Source: Actinomycetota bacterium (lineage in GTDB: Bacteria; Actinomycetota; Actinomycetes; Streptosporangiales; Streptosporangiaceae). From it: a stretch of 64,000 bases of DNA. Each line of letters starts with the position of its first letter. Position 1 is the first letter of the stretch. The position numbers were made by a program, and so were the translations under genes. The notes beneath the pieces were generated by a model that had not been told where the DNA came from, did no database searches, and saw nothing but the letters and a program-made list of their open reading frames with translations. Location: contig JAJPIV010000135.1 in the NCBI GenBank assembly GCA_021324595.1, positions 1 to 64,000 of the forward strand, in the 5' to 3' direction. Shown in pieces: positions 42,106-51,639 of the stretch.

Positions 42106-42804
42106 GTGGCACAGCTGCTGCTCGTCGAGGACGATGCCGCGATCCGCAGCGCGCTCATCCGCGCGCTCTCCGAGCGTGGGCACGCGGTATCGAGCACGCC
42201 GAGCGCGATGGAGGCGCTGCAGCTGGTCGTCGATGCACCGCCCGACCTGATCATCCTGGACCTCGGGCTGCCCGACCTGGACGGCTATGAGGCGCTGCGG
42301 ATGCTCCGGGCCGTCAGCACCGTTCCGGTCGTGGTGGCGACGGCCCGCGACGACGAGGCCGACATTGTCCGGGCGCTCGACGCGGGCGCAGACGACTACC
42401 TGGTCAAGCCGTTCGGGGCGGGCCAGATCGAGGCCCGGGTGCGGGCGGTGCTGCGCCGGGTGGCCGCCGACGGCAAGGGCGCCGAGCCGATCGTCGTGGG
42501 CGCGCTCCGCCTCGACGGCCAGGCGCACGAGGCGACGCTGCACGGCCGCCGGCTTGACCTTTCCCGGCGGGAGTTCGATCTGCTGCACTACCTCGCCGCG
42601 CGGGCCGGGCAGGTGGTGACCAAGCGCGAGCTGCTGACCCAGGTGTGGCGCATGCCCTATGGCGGCGCGGACAAGACCGTGGACGTGCATGTCTCGTGGC
42701 TGCGGCGCAAGCTCGGCGAGAGCGCGCAGCAGCCGGTCTACCTGCACACGATCCGGGGGGTCGGCATCAAGCTGGCCGTGCCACCGCAGCCGGAGCCGCG
42801 GTGA
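42106..42804 (+). CDS. OmpR-family response regulator
   Basis: A 232-residue regulator. The receiver domain has the acidic pair VEDD, phospho-acceptor Asp near residue 52 (LIILDLGLPDLDGYEAL), switch Thr/Ser (VVVATARDDEADI) and Lys in YLVKPFG. The winged-helix output domain (LDLSRREFDLLHYLAARAG, KTVDVHVSWLRRKLGE, TIRGVGIKL) binds DNA. GTG 42106 directly precedes AQLLLVEDD. The kinase gene follows after 4 bases. Confidence 0.93.
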   Translation: MAQLLLVEDDAAIRSALIRALSERGHAVSSTPSAMEALQLVVDAPPDLIILDLGLPDLDGYEALRMLRAVSTVPVVVATARDDEADIVRALDAGADDYLVKPFGAGQIEARVRAVLRRVAADGKGAEPIVVGALRLDGQAHEATLHGRRLDLSRREFDLLHYLAARAGQVVTKRELLTQVWRMPYGGADKTVDVHVSWLRRKLGESAQQPVYLHTIRGVGIKLAVPPQPEPR

Positions 42805-42808
42805 TCTC

Positions 42809-44662
42809 ATGAGGCTGCGCATCGTCCTGCTCGTGCTCGCGATCGGCTCGCTGGTCCTGGTCTCGTTCATGGTGCCGCTCGCCATGCTGCTGCGGACGTT
42901 CGCCGCTGACAACGCCGTCAACGGCGCGACGATCCGGGCGCAGTTCATGGCGCCGCTGGTGGCCACTCTCGGCCGTCATGACCTGCGGCTGGCGGTGACC
43001 TACGCGAACCAGCGGGACCCGGGCGAGCCGCTGACGATCTACTTCCTGCCCGGCGGCACGCGGTCCGGCGGGCGGCCTGGCGGGGAGCGGTCCGGCGGCG
43101 CCCGGCTGGGCGCGCCGGCCCCGTGGTCGGCCGGCGTCCGGCTGGCCGCGAGCGGGCGCAGCCTGACCGAGCAGGCGGGCGGCGGCGTCGCGATCTTCGT
43201 GGCCGTGCAGGGGCTGCGCAACGGCGCCGCGGTGATCCGGGCGTTCGTCCCCGACTCCGCGCTGCAGCGCGGCGTGACCAAGGCCTGGCTGGTGCTCGGC
43301 GCGGTGGCGGCGGGCCTGCTGCTGCTCGCCGTCGGCCTGGCATCCCAGCTCACCCGGAGCCTTGTGCGTCCGCTGCGCAGCACCGCCGCCGTCGCCGAGC
43401 AGCTCGCCGGCGGCGACCTGTCGGCGCGGGCCACGGTGACCGGACCGCCGGAGATCCGCCAGGTGAGCGATGGCCTCAACCGGCTCGCGGTGCGGATCGG
43501 CGAGCTGCTCGCCCATGAGCGCGAGACCCTGGCCGATCTGTCCCACCGGCTGCGCACCCCGCTGACGGCCCTGCGGATCGACGCGGAGATGCTGACCGGC
43601 GACAAGGAGATCATGGCGCGGGTCGTGGCCGACGTGGACGCGCTGACCAGGACGGTGAACGAGGTCATCGCCCGGGCGCGGCGGCCGAGCGACGCCGATG
43701 CCCACGCGGCCAGCGACGCCACGGCGATCGTCCGCGAGCGCGCCGCCTACTGGCGCGCGCTCGCCGAGGACCAGGACCGGTGGATGACGGTTGAGATCCC
43801 GGCGCTTCCGATCCCGGTGCGCGTGCCCCCCGATGACCTGGCCGCATGCGTGGACATCCTGCTGGAGAACGTGTTCGCCCACACGCCGGAGGGGACCGCG
43901 TTCTCGGTCCGGCTGTCGCCGCGCGCCGCCGGCGGGGCCTGGCTCGCGGTCAGCGACCATGGCCCGGGATTCTCGCTTCCCGACCCCGCCGGGCGGGGCC
44001 GCTCCGGGGGAGGCTCGACCGGCCTGGGGCTGGACATTGCCCGCCGGATCGCCGAGAACTCCGGAGGCACGCTCACGATCGGCCGGTCCCCGGACGGCGG
44101 CGGGGCGGTCATGATCGGGCTCGGCCCGGCCGCACCGCCCGCCCGGAGGCCACACCGGCGCGCCCGGACGGCCAGGTTGCCCGTCGCAGGCTGGCCAGCC
44201 GCGCGCCGGCGCCGCGCCTCCGGGGTCGGCGTCGCCGGCCGGGCTGGCCCGGCTGGCGGGCCCGCCGGCCACGCGCGCGCGGACCGCGTCCCAGCGGGCC
44301 GCGCCCCGGCCGACGGCGTCCCAGCCGGCCGCGTCCCCGGGCGCCGCCCCTCCGACGGCCACCCCTGCGCCAGCCACCCCGCAGCCGGGACGGCCGCCCT
44401 GCCGCTCTGGCCGGACCAGGGCGGCGACGGCGCCCCGCCCTGGACGGATGACCGCTGGCCGACGGCCCCGATGGCACGCCCGGGGCACGGCTCCCCGGCG
44501 GGGCACTGGTGCCCGCCGGAGCGCGGTTCCCTCGCGGCCTTCGATGCCGGCCCGAGAGCAGCTGGCGGAACCGCAGGCAGCACCGGTGACGACCGGCCCG
44601 ACCCCTGGACCGATCCTTGGCGCTGGAGCAGCCCGGGCACGACGGCTGGCCCCGGGGACTAG
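42809..44662 (+). CDS. Membrane sensor histidine kinase with long disordered tail
   Basis: A 617-residue kinase, partner of the upstream regulator. Two membrane helices (residues ~4-28 and 156-178) bracket a ~125-residue sensor part; then HAMP (SLVRPLRSTAAVAEQLAGGDLSARA), the H box ETLADLSHRLRTPLTALRID (His near 246), N box ENVFAHTPEG, G box DHGPGFSLP and GLGLDIARRIAENSGG. The kinase proper ends near residue 445; about 170 further residues are low-complexity (Pro/Gly/Ala with WP and PW pairs), unlike ordinary kinases. The tail may be disordered or partly a read-on beyond an ancestral stop. Confidence 0.88.
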   Translation: MRLRIVLLVLAIGSLVLVSFMVPLAMLLRTFAADNAVNGATIRAQFMAPLVATLGRHDLRLAVTYANQRDPGEPLTIYFLPGGTRSGGRPGGERSGGARLGAPAPWSAGVRLAASGRSLTEQAGGGVAIFVAVQGLRNGAAVIRAFVPDSALQRGVTKAWLVLGAVAAGLLLLAVGLASQLTRSLVRPLRSTAAVAEQLAGGDLSARATVTGPPEIRQVSDGLNRLAVRIGELLAHERETLADLSHRLRTPLTALRIDAEMLTGDKEIMARVVADVDALTRTVNEVIARARRPSDADAHAASDATAIVRERAAYWRALAEDQDRWMTVEIPALPIPVRVPPDDLAACVDILLENVFAHTPEGTAFSVRLSPRAAGGAWLAVSDHGPGFSLPDPAGRGRSGGGSTGLGLDIARRIAENSGGTLTIGRSPDGGGAVMIGLGPAAPPARRPHRRARTARLPVAGWPAARRRRASGVGVAGRAGPAGGPAGHARADRVPAGRAPADGVPAGRVPGRRPSDGHPCASHPAAGTAALPLWPDQGGDGAPPWTDDRWPTAPMARPGHGSPAGHWCPPERGSLAAFDAGPRAAGGTAGSTGDDRPDPWTDPWRWSSPGTTAGPGD

Positions 44663-44683
44663 AACGCCTGTTCGATCACGGGC

Positions 44684-44689
44684 TATGCT
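44684..44689 (+). promoter_or_regulatory. -10 element of a probable leaderless promoter
   Basis: TATGCT ends 7 nt before GTG 44697; the ATG at 44685 lies inside this hexamer and is therefore less likely to be the start. Confidence 0.5.
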
Positions 44690-44696
44690 GGCCGGC

Positions 44697-45197
44697 GTGG
44701 CGTCCCACCTGCCGCCGGGCTGGCCGACCGGCGTCCACCCGCCCGGCAGCGCGGAGTTCGAGCCAAGCGCCGTCGCCTGGCTCCTGGAGGTGGTGCCGCC
44801 CGGCTACCTCGCCCACGGCGTGCTCCGGCGGCACCCGGTTGCCCTCGCCGCGCTGGCCAGGCACCACCTGACGGCGTGCGTGGAGGGAGCGAGGAACGGG
44901 TACCGGACGGCTCGCGCCGAGCTCGGCCCGGCCCTGCCGCCGGCGGCCGTCGAGGCCGTCCTGGCCGCCTACCGGGCCGAGGGCGGCCGGCTCGCCGCCC
45001 TCGCCAGGGCAGCGGGCCTGGTCGAGCGCGCGCTGCGGGGCGAGGCGTTCGACCCGCAGATAAGCGGCGCCCGAGCCGCGCGGCCGGAGCCGCCGGGCGG
45101 GCCCCGCCCCGGGCCCGGCCGAGCGCGGCGGGGCGGGCTCACGGGGCGGCCTTCCGGGAGCCGGCCGGCCTCCTCGTCCACCCCTCCCCCGGCGTGA
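44697..45197 (+). CDS. Conserved actinobacterial helical protein of unknown function
   Basis: 166 residues, mostly helical: SHLPPGWPTGVHPPGSAEFEPSAVAWLLEVVPPGYL, VLRRHPVALAALARHHLTACVEGARNGYRTAR, then VEAVLAAYRAEGGRLAALARAAGLVERALRGE, and a disordered tail. The arrangement of LPPGWP, AVAWLL and LRRHPVALA recurs in actinomycete hypothetical proteins. No function can be given. Its 3' end overlaps the convergent acyltransferase by 59 bases. ATG 44685 is an alternative start. Confidence 0.7.
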   Translation: MASHLPPGWPTGVHPPGSAEFEPSAVAWLLEVVPPGYLAHGVLRRHPVALAALARHHLTACVEGARNGYRTARAELGPALPPAAVEAVLAAYRAEGGRLAALARAAGLVERALRGEAFDPQISGARAARPEPPGGPRPGPGRARRGGLTGRPSGSRPASSSTPPPA

Positions 45198-45810
45198 AGT
45201 CCCGCACCACCCTGGCCGGCACGCCCGCCACCACGCAGTGGTCCCCGATCTCACCGCGGACCACCGAGCCCGCGGCCACGACCACGTTCCTCCCGATCAC
45301 CGACCCGGGCAGGACGATCACCCCGGTGCCCAGCCAGGTGCCCGGCCCGATGCGCACGGCCGCGTTCACCGGCCACTGGCGCCCGATCGGCCGGTCGGGA
45401 TCGGCGTAGCCGTGATTCTGGTCGGTGATGTAGACGTACGGCCCGGTGAACACGTCGTCGCCGATGTCGATCGAGCAGTGCGCCACGATGTGGCTGCCCC
45501 TGCCGATCACGCAGCGGTCGCCGATCCGCAGCACGGTGCCGGCCCCGAGGTCGTGGCCCGGCATCATCCCGGCGCAGACCGAGGCCTGCTCCGCGATCAT
45601 GGTCCCGGAGCCGACCTCGATCCAGCGCTCGCCGTAGATGGCGCCGGGAGGGAAGGCGATCAGCGACCCCTCGCCGAAGGCCGCGAACCTGCGGCCGGCC
45701 GCGGTCTCGGCGCTGATCGCCCCGGCCTGCCGGAGGCCACGCCAGGCCGCGTGGACCAGGCCGGCCATGAGCGCCCGCCGCTTCCGGGTGATTGACCGCA
45801 TCCCAGGCAT
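45139..45810 (-). CDS. Hexapeptide-repeat acyltransferase (CatB/MaaS type)
   Basis: A 223-residue left-handed beta-helix acyltransferase. Hexapeptide turns run from IEVGSGTMIAEQASVCAG to VRIGPGTWLGTGVIVLPGSVIGRNVVVAAGSVV, ending in the characteristic GVPARVVRDF. A catalytic His candidate is in ITDQNHGYADP. Such proteins acetylate sugars, polyketides or xenobiotics; the substrate is unknown. The first ~45 residues (GLVHAAWRGLRQAGAIS) are helical. It lies downstream of rlmN on the same strand. Confidence 0.82.
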   Translation of the reverse strand: MPGMRSITRKRRALMAGLVHAAWRGLRQAGAISAETAAGRRFAAFGEGSLIAFPPGAIYGERWIEVGSGTMIAEQASVCAGMMPGHDLGAGTVLRIGDRCVIGRGSHIVAHCSIDIGDDVFTGPYVYITDQNHGYADPDRPIGRQWPVNAAVRIGPGTWLGTGVIVLPGSVIGRNVVVAAGSVVRGEIGDHCVVAGVPARVVRDFTPGEGWTRRPAGSRKAAP

Positions 45811-45856
45811 CGAGACACACTAGCGCCCGGTCTCCCGCCCGGCGTCCCGCCTCTCC

Positions 45857-46960
45857 TCACCGGGGCGGGATCGTCGCGGCGAGCTGCCCGCAGGCGCCGT
45901 CGATCTCCCGGCCGCGGGTGTCCCGGACGGTGACCGGCACGCCCCGGCCCGCCAGGCGCGCCCCGAACTCCGCCTGGACGGCCGGATCCGACGCGGCCCA
46001 CCGTGACCCGGGCGTCGGGTTCAGCGGTATCAGGTTCACGTGCGCCCGCCGGCCGGCGAGCAGCCCGGCCAGCGCGTCGGCGCGCCAGGCGTGGTCGTTG
46101 ACGCCGCGGATCATCGCGTACTCGACCGAGACCCGCCGGCCGCTGGCAGCCGCGTACTCCCACGCCGCGTCCAGCACCTCGGCGACCTTCCACCGCCGGT
46201 TGACCGGCACCAGCTCGTCGCGCAGCTCGTCGTCCGGCGCGTGCAGGGACACCGCCAGCCGGACCGGCCAGCGCTCGCCCGCGAGCCGCCGGATCGCCGG
46301 GACGAGGCCGACCGTGGAGACCGTGACCGCGCGCCGGGAGATGCCGAGGCCGTCGGGCACCGGGTCGGTCATCCGGCGGATCGCGGCCGCCACGGCCGCG
46401 TAATTGGCCAGCGGCTCGCCCATTCCCATGAACACGACGTTGGAGACCCGGCCCGGCCCGCCGGGCACCTCGCCCCGGGCCAGCGCCCGGGCGCCGTTCA
46501 CCACCTGCGCGACGATCTCGGCGGTGGACAGGTTCCTGGTCAGGCCCGCCTGGCCAGTGGCGCAGAACGGGCAGGCCATGCCGCAGCCCGCCTGGGACGA
46601 CACGCACATCGTGGCGCGCCCGGGGTACCGCATCAGGACCGACTCCACGCGGGCGCCATCATGCGCCCGCCACAGCGTCTTGCGGGTGAGGCCGCCGTCA
46701 CAGGCGAGCTCGCGGAGCGGATCGAGCAGCCGCGGCAGGAGCGCCCGGCCGAGCGCGTCCCGGGCGGCGGCCGGGAGGTCGGTCATCTCCGCCGCGGACT
46801 CGGCGAGCCGGCCGAAGTAGTGACGTGACATCTGGTCGGCGCGGAACGGCGGCTGCCCGAGGTCGCGGACCGCGGCCCGGCGGCCGGCCCGGTCGAGGTC
46901 GGCCAGGTGGAGCGGAGCCCGCCGGGACTCCTGGCGCGACACGACGCCCATGACCGACAC
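45857..46960 (-). CDS. rlmN: 23S rRNA/tRNA adenine C2-methyltransferase RlmN
   Basis: A 367-residue radical-SAM enzyme that methylates A2503 of 23S rRNA and A37 of some tRNAs. The cluster motif CxxxCxxC is in [15 protein letters not shown] (near residues 125-132); the family motifs [58 protein letters not shown] and the mechanistic Cys near the C-terminus (IDGACGQL) are present. GTG 46960 follows GAGAGG by 8 nt. It closes the minus-strand housekeeping block. Confidence 0.94.
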   Translation of the reverse strand: MSVMGVVSRQESRRAPLHLADLDRAGRRAAVRDLGQPPFRADQMSRHYFGRLAESAAEMTDLPAAARDALGRALLPRLLDPLRELACDGGLTRKTLWRAHDGARVESVLMRYPGRATMCVSSQAGCGMACPFCATGQAGLTRNLSTAEIVAQVVNGARALARGEVPGGPGRVSNVVFMGMGEPLANYAAVAAAIRRMTDPVPDGLGISRRAVTVSTVGLVPAIRRLAGERWPVRLAVSLHAPDDELRDELVPVNRRWKVAEVLDAAWEYAAASGRRVSVEYAMIRGVNDHAWRADALAGLLAGRRAHVNLIPLNPTPGSRWAASDPAVQAEFGARLAGRGVPVTVRDTRGREIDGACGQLAATIPPR

Positions 46961-47012
46961 GCGGAGCCTCTCACGCTATCCCCGACTCGCCACGTGATCC
47001 ACCCGATGTGGA

Positions 47013-47018
47013 TAGATT
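47013..47018 (+). promoter_or_regulatory. -10 element of a probable leaderless promoter
   Basis: TAGATT ends 8 nt before ATG 47027 in a locally AT-rich stretch; no Shine-Dalgarno is present. Confidence 0.5.
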
Positions 47019-47026
47019 CTCTTGCT

Positions 47027-48145
47027 ATGCAGAGCACGCGCGGCAGAACCAGCCCCAGGATACCCGGCCAGCCGGGACGGCCGGCCACGCTGCTGGACAG
47101 CGAGAGCCCCTACGGCAGCAGGCGCCTGGTGGTGGAGTGCGACGGCTGGACCACCGCCGCGTACCTGTACGATCCGGCCGAGCCGATCGCCGCCACCTGG
47201 ATCGCCAATCACCACCGGGCACCCGCCGGAGTCGACCTGGACCTGCTGGACGCCGGCCAGGCCCCTGCGATGCCCGAGGGCTACACCAAGCACCCGGAGG
47301 GGCTCCCGCCGTTCGACCCCAAGGCCCTGAGGGCGGTCTGGTTCGAGGAGGGCGACGGCGTGGCCGTCCTGGACGGCGACGACCTGCTCGCCGTGATCCC
47401 CGGCTGGGCGGACATGTCCAAGGGCATGCCGGGGTACAGCAGGGACGTCATCGGCCAGACCCCGTTCGGCTGGTCGCTCGACGAGGCCCTGGAGGGCCTC
47501 GGGCCCCGGGTGAGGGAGGCGATCGACTTCTGGCGGTGGCGGCTCGACCCGCAGGCGTGGGCGCAGTTCCAGCAGGGCATGCTCGGCCACCTGCTCGCCA
47601 GGCTGGGCCCGGGCGCCCGCTACTGGGACGTCTCGGAGGGCCGGCAGCCGCTGGTCGGCGTCTCCGAGCGCCCGCCGGGCGGGCACCGCGACTTCACGGT
47701 GGTGACCACGGTGGGCATGAGCTGCCAGCGGATGCCGGTGATCGAGCAGACCGAGCAGGGCGCGGCGGGGCGCGCCAAGATCGAGCTGGCGGTCGCGACC
47801 ACGCTCCCGGGCAACCAGGTGGGCCGGATCTTCCGCTGGCTCGCCCAGTATCCCTGGCGCGAGGTGAGCTGGATTGGCAGCGGCCACACGCTGGCCTGGC
47901 ATCACGGGCCGGCGAGCTTCCCGCTCGGCGGGGGCAACGAGGCCGTGCTCTTCCTCGACAACCCCGGGCTCCTGCTAGGGCCGCGGGTTCCCGACCTGTC
48001 CGGGTTCACCGTGGCCGGCGAGCCGGTCACCTGGCTGTGGATGATCCCGATCACGAACCGGGAGCGCCTGTTCGCCGAGAGCAGGGGCGCGTCCAGCCTG
48101 GTCAACCAGATGGCCTCGCAGAGCCGCAGCTGGGTGGTCGGCTAA
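47027..48145 (+). CDS. SUFU-domain-like protein
   Basis: A 372-residue soluble protein. The N-terminal half (SPYGSRRLVVECDGWTTAAYLYDPAEPIAATWIANHH, VWFEEGDGVAVLDGDDLLAVIPGW) precedes a C-terminal half resembling the bacterial suppressor-of-fused domain: HRDFTVVTTVGMSCQRMP, AKIELAVATTLPGN, RIFRWLAQYPWREVSWIGSGHTLAW, LWMIPITNRERLFAES. Bacterial SUFU-domain proteins are often immunity or inhibitor proteins in toxin systems, but solitary ones such as this have no known role. No toxin gene is nearby. Confidence 0.75.
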   Translation: MQSTRGRTSPRIPGQPGRPATLLDSESPYGSRRLVVECDGWTTAAYLYDPAEPIAATWIANHHRAPAGVDLDLLDAGQAPAMPEGYTKHPEGLPPFDPKALRAVWFEEGDGVAVLDGDDLLAVIPGWADMSKGMPGYSRDVIGQTPFGWSLDEALEGLGPRVREAIDFWRWRLDPQAWAQFQQGMLGHLLARLGPGARYWDVSEGRQPLVGVSERPPGGHRDFTVVTTVGMSCQRMPVIEQTEQGAAGRAKIELAVATTLPGNQVGRIFRWLAQYPWREVSWIGSGHTLAWHHGPASFPLGGGNEAVLFLDNPGLLLGPRVPDLSGFTVAGEPVTWLWMIPITNRERLFAESRGASSLVNQMASQSRSWVVG

Positions 48146-48152
48146 GGCCGCC

Positions 48153-48185
48153 GCGGCGGGCTCGCGGTGAGCGGCCGCCCGCCGC
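48153..48185. terminator. Inverted repeat between convergent SUFU and cdsA genes
   Basis: GCGGCGGGC (48153-48161) and GCCCGCCGC (48177-48185) form a perfect 9-bp stem with a 15-base loop directly after the SUFU stop and before the cdsA stop, suited to act on both strands. Confidence 0.45.
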
Positions 48186-48208
48186 AGCGCTGCCGCCGCG
48201 CGGCGCCG

Positions 48209-49024
48209 CTACAGCAGCGCGGTCATGAGCAGCCAGGCCACCGGGGCGACGAGCAGCAGCGAGTCGATGCGGTCGAGCACCCCGCCGTGCCCGGGCAGGA
48301 CCGACGACATGTCCTTGGTGTCCAGGTCCCGCTTGATCATGGACTCGGCGAGGTCGCCGAGCGTGGCCGCGGTGACCGCGCCCGCCCCGAGGACCAGGCC
48401 TCCCCAGGCCGTCCCCGGCAGCAGCAGCGTCATGCCCAGGGCGCCAGCCGCCAGGCACAGCAGCACCGAGCCGCCGAGCCCCTCCCATGTCTTCTTCGGG
48501 CTGATCGACGGGGCCATGAGGTGGCGGCCGACGAGGATGCCGGCGAAGTACCCGCCGGTGTCGCTGCAGACCGTCAGCGTGACGAAGAGCAGGACCCGGC
48601 GCGCGCCGTCGGCCTGGGCGAGCATCAGCGCCACGAACGACGCCAGCGTCGGCAGGTACAGCAAGGTGAACGCGCCGGCGGTCACGTCGCGCAGGTAGCC
48701 ATCCTGGCCGCCGGGAAGCCGCCAGGCCAGCACCACGGCGAACGTGACCGCCAGCGCGGCGGCCAGCGCCGCGGCGCCGCGCCAGTAGGCCAGCGCCAGC
48801 ATCGCCGCGCCGCCCACGGCGACCGGGATGACCGGGAGCTCGATCCGCCGGGCGGACAGGGCGTGCGCCAGCTCCCACAGCGCCACGCCGAGGATCCCCG
48901 CGATCACGATCAGGAAGGTCGCCTTGACGGTCAGCAGCGTGAGCAGGACCAGCCCGCCGAGGGCGAGGCCAACCGCGATGGCGGCCGGAAGGTTGCGGCC
49001 CGCGCGGATCTTCCGCTCGCTCAC
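48209..49024 (-). CDS. cdsA: Phosphatidate cytidylyltransferase
   Basis: A 271-residue membrane enzyme making CDP-diacylglycerol from phosphatidate and CTP. About eight membrane helices; the C-terminal family signature runs from SISPKKTWEGLGG to GDLAESMIKRDLDTKDMSSVLPGHGGVLDRIDSLL, with the metal-binding Asp residues. VTVCSDTGGYFAG replaces the usual ND(T/S)xAY(F/L). GTG 49024 start. It lies downstream of frr after ~185 bases, in conserved order. Confidence 0.92.
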   Translation of the reverse strand: MSERKIRAGRNLPAAIAVGLALGGLVLLTLLTVKATFLIVIAGILGVALWELAHALSARRIELPVIPVAVGGAAMLALAYWRGAAALAAALAVTFAVVLAWRLPGGQDGYLRDVTAGAFTLLYLPTLASFVALMLAQADGARRVLLFVTLTVCSDTGGYFAGILVGRHLMAPSISPKKTWEGLGGSVLLCLAAGALGMTLLLPGTAWGGLVLGAGAVTAATLGDLAESMIKRDLDTKDMSSVLPGHGGVLDRIDSLLLVAPVAWLLMTALL

Positions 49025-49210
49025 GTGCCTCCCCTGTGCCGGGCGCCGGAGCGCGGCAGGCCCGCCGTCCCGGCACCGCCGCGCGGCGGCCCGCAGCAGC
49101 GTGCGCTCACCGGCCGCCCGGCGGCCTGCCGGGCCGCCCGGCGGGCGCGTCCCCGAGGCCAGAAGCCCGGAATGCTCCCGTTCGCGAGGCTACGGTATAC
49201 CCGGCCGGCG

Positions 49211-49768
49211 TCATACCTCGAGCAGCTCCGCCTCCTTGTGCCTGAGCAGCTCGTCGACCTGCGAGACGTACGCGTGGGTCAGCTTGTCGAGCTCGCCCTC
49301 GGCCCGCCGGCCCTCGTCCTCGCCGGCTTCGCCGTTCCTCACCAGCTTGTCGATCGCGTCCTTGGCGTGGCGGCGGATGTTCCTGATCGACACCCGCCCG
49401 TCCTCCGCCTTGTGCCGGGCGACCTTGATGTACTCCCTGCGCCGCTCCTCGGAGAGCTCGGGGAGGACCACGCGGATCACCGTGCCGTCATTGGACGGGT
49501 TGACGCCGAGGTCGCTGTTGCGGATCGCCCTCTCGATCGCGGTGAGCGAGCTCTTGTCGAAGGGCTGGACCAGCACCATCCGCGGCTCCGGCATGTGGAA
49601 CGAGGCGAGCTGGTTCACCGGCGTCTGCGTCCCGTAGTACTCAGCCGTGATCTTGCTGAACATCGACGGGTGAGCACGACCCGTCCGGACGCTCGCGAAG
49701 TCCTCCTTGGCGACCGCGACGGCCTTCTCCATCTTCTCCTCGGCTTCGAGGAGGATCTCGTCGATCAT
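49211..49768 (-). CDS. frr: Ribosome recycling factor
   Basis: A 185-residue RRF, full family length, which splits post-termination ribosomes with EF-G. Conserved segments are [38 protein letters not shown] and [38 protein letters not shown] 49768 overlaps the pyrH stop by ATGA. Confidence 0.97.
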   Translation of the reverse strand: MIDEILLEAEEKMEKAVAVAKEDFASVRTGRAHPSMFSKITAEYYGTQTPVNQLASFHMPEPRMVLVQPFDKSSLTAIERAIRNSDLGVNPSNDGTVIRVVLPELSEERRREYIKVARHKAEDGRVSIRNIRRHAKDAIDKLVRNGEAGEDEGRRAEGELDKLTHAYVSQVDELLRHKEAELLEV

Positions 49769-50643
49769 TGCGGCTCCTCAGCGCCCTTGGCACCTTGCCC
49801 GTCCCCATCATGCCCGGTCCCGCGGTCCCCGCGGCAGACCAGCGTGCCGATCGGCTCGCCGCGGACGGCGCGCACGACGTTCCCGGCCTGCATCAGGTCG
49901 AAGACGACGATCGGCAGGTCGTTGTCCATGCACAGGCTGACCGCGGTCGCGTCCATGAACTTGAGCCCGCGGCGGAGCACCTCGCTGTAGTCGAGCCGGC
50001 GGAGCATGCTGGCCCCGGGCGACTCGCGCGGGTCGGCGTCGTAGACCCCGGCGACCTGGGTGCCCTTGAGCACGGCCTCGGCCCCTATCTCCAGGGCCCG
50101 CTGGGCCGCGCAGGTGTCGGTCGAGAAGAACGGGGCGCCGAGGCCGGCGCCGAAGATCACGACCCGCCCCTTCTCCAGGTGCCTGATCGCGCGCCGCGGG
50201 ATGTAAGGCTCGGCGACCTGGCCCATGGTGATCGCCGTCTGGACCCGGGTCTCCACGCCCAGCTTCTCCAGCACGTCCTGCAGCGCAAGGCAGTTGATCA
50301 CGGTGCTGAGCATGCCCATGTAGTCGGCGCGCGCGCGGTCGATCCCGCGCTCGGACAGGGCCGCCCCGCGGAACATGTTCCCGCCGCCCACGACGACGGC
50401 GACCTGCACGCCGAGCAGGGTGGCGTCACGGATCTCGCGCGCGAAGTGGGAGACGACGTCCGGCGCGATGCCCAGGCCAGCGCCGCCGGCGAAGGCCTGG
50501 CCGGACAGCTTGAGCACCACCCGGTGCCAGCGGGGCCGCTGGCCGCCGGGGCCGCCGGCGTCCGGCACTGCCGCCACCGCGCCGGCTCCGGGCGCGGCGC
50601 GATCCGGTGTCACCGCGCCGCGCGGGGCCGCGCTACCTGGCAC
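49765..50643 (-). CDS. pyrH: UMP kinase with N-terminal extension
   Basis: A 292-residue bacterial UMP kinase (amino-acid kinase fold) that phosphorylates UMP. Motifs: [44 protein letters not shown]-like [15 protein letters not shown] and [13 protein letters not shown], then [13 protein letters not shown]. The fold begins at residue ~40; the preceding Ala/Pro/Gly-rich stretch and the ~20-residue acidic/gly tail are extra. GTG 50643 with AAGGGGG at 8 nt supports the long form. Confidence 0.95.
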   Translation of the reverse strand: MPGSAAPRGAVTPDRAAPGAGAVAAVPDAGGPGGQRPRWHRVVLKLSGQAFAGGAGLGIAPDVVSHFAREIRDATLLGVQVAVVVGGGNMFRGAALSERGIDRARADYMGMLSTVINCLALQDVLEKLGVETRVQTAITMGQVAEPYIPRRAIRHLEKGRVVIFGAGLGAPFFSTDTCAAQRALEIGAEAVLKGTQVAGVYDADPRESPGASMLRRLDYSEVLRRGLKFMDATAVSLCMDNDLPIVVFDLMQAGNVVRAVRGEPIGTLVCRGDRGTGHDGDGQGAKGAEEPQ

Positions 50644-50685
50644 CGTCGGACCCCCTTGCCTGGGTTGCTGCCCCGCCGCCCGGGC

Positions 50686-51525
50686 TCAACCCGCCTGGCC
50701 GATCTGGAACCGGGCGAACGCCCGCACGCTCCCGCCCGACTCGGCGAGGAGCTGCTTCACGGTCCTCTTGGGGTCGCGGACCGTCGCCTGCTCGACGAGG
50801 ACGACGTCCTTGACGAACGCGTTCAGCCTGCCCTCGACGATCCTCGGGATCGCCTGCTCGGGCTTGCCCTCCTCACGGGTCACCTGCTCGGCGATCCTGC
50901 GCTCTCGGTCGAGCACGTCCGGCGGGATGTCGTCCCTGGTGACGTACTGCGGCCGCATGGCAGCCACCTGGTGCGCCACCTCCTGCGCGGCCGGCGCGCC
51001 CGCCTCGTCGAGCTGCACGAGCACGCCGAGGGTCGGCGGCAGGGCCGGGTCGGACTTGTGCAGGTAACTGGTCACGTACCCGCCCGTGAGCGCCGCGAAG
51101 CGGCCGAGCTCGAGCTTCTCCTTCAGCGCCGCGCTGGCCTCCTCGATCAGATCGGAGGCGGTCTTGCCATCCCGGACCGGCAGGCGCAGGACGGAGAGGC
51201 GGTCGGTCGCGCCCGCGGCCAGCGCCGCCGCCGCGATGTCCCTGGCGACCTGCTGGAACACGTCGGTCTTGGCGACGAAGTCGGTCTCGCAGTTCAGCTC
51301 GACGAGCACGCCCGCGGTGTTCCCGTCGAGCGCCGAGGTGACCAGCCCGTTGGCCGCGGTGCGCCCGGCCCGCTTGCCCACGTCCCTGGCTCCCTTGACG
51401 CGCAGCGCCTCGACCGCGGCATCGACATCGCCCCCGGCCTCGACCAGGGCGTTCTTGCAGTCGAGCATCCCGGCGCCGGTCAGCTCCCGGAGCCGCTTCA
51501 CGTCCGCGGCGGTGTAGTTCGTCAT
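50686..51525 (-). CDS. tsf: Elongation factor Ts
   Basis: A 279-residue EF-Ts, the exchange factor of EF-Tu. It has the N-terminal signature [25 protein letters not shown] and the core [16 protein letters not shown], then the dimer-type C-terminal half. It follows rpsB after ~114 bases and precedes pyrH, the usual rpsB-tsf-pyrH-frr order. Confidence 0.97.
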   Translation of the reverse strand: MTNYTAADVKRLRELTGAGMLDCKNALVEAGGDVDAAVEALRVKGARDVGKRAGRTAANGLVTSALDGNTAGVLVELNCETDFVAKTDVFQQVARDIAAAALAAGATDRLSVLRLPVRDGKTASDLIEEASAALKEKLELGRFAALTGGYVTSYLHKSDPALPPTLGVLVQLDEAGAPAAQEVAHQVAAMRPQYVTRDDIPPDVLDRERRIAEQVTREEGKPEQAIPRIVEGRLNAFVKDVVLVEQATVRDPKRTVKQLLAESGGSVRAFARFQIGQAG

Positions 51526-51639
51526 GTCCTCTACTTTCGCAGTCTGGTCATCGGCTGAGGCACCGCGCGCGCCGGCCTCGTCCCGGTGCCGCCGGATCGA
51601 GCGCGGGCCGGTCCCGTTCGGCGCCCGGCGTCGCCTGGC

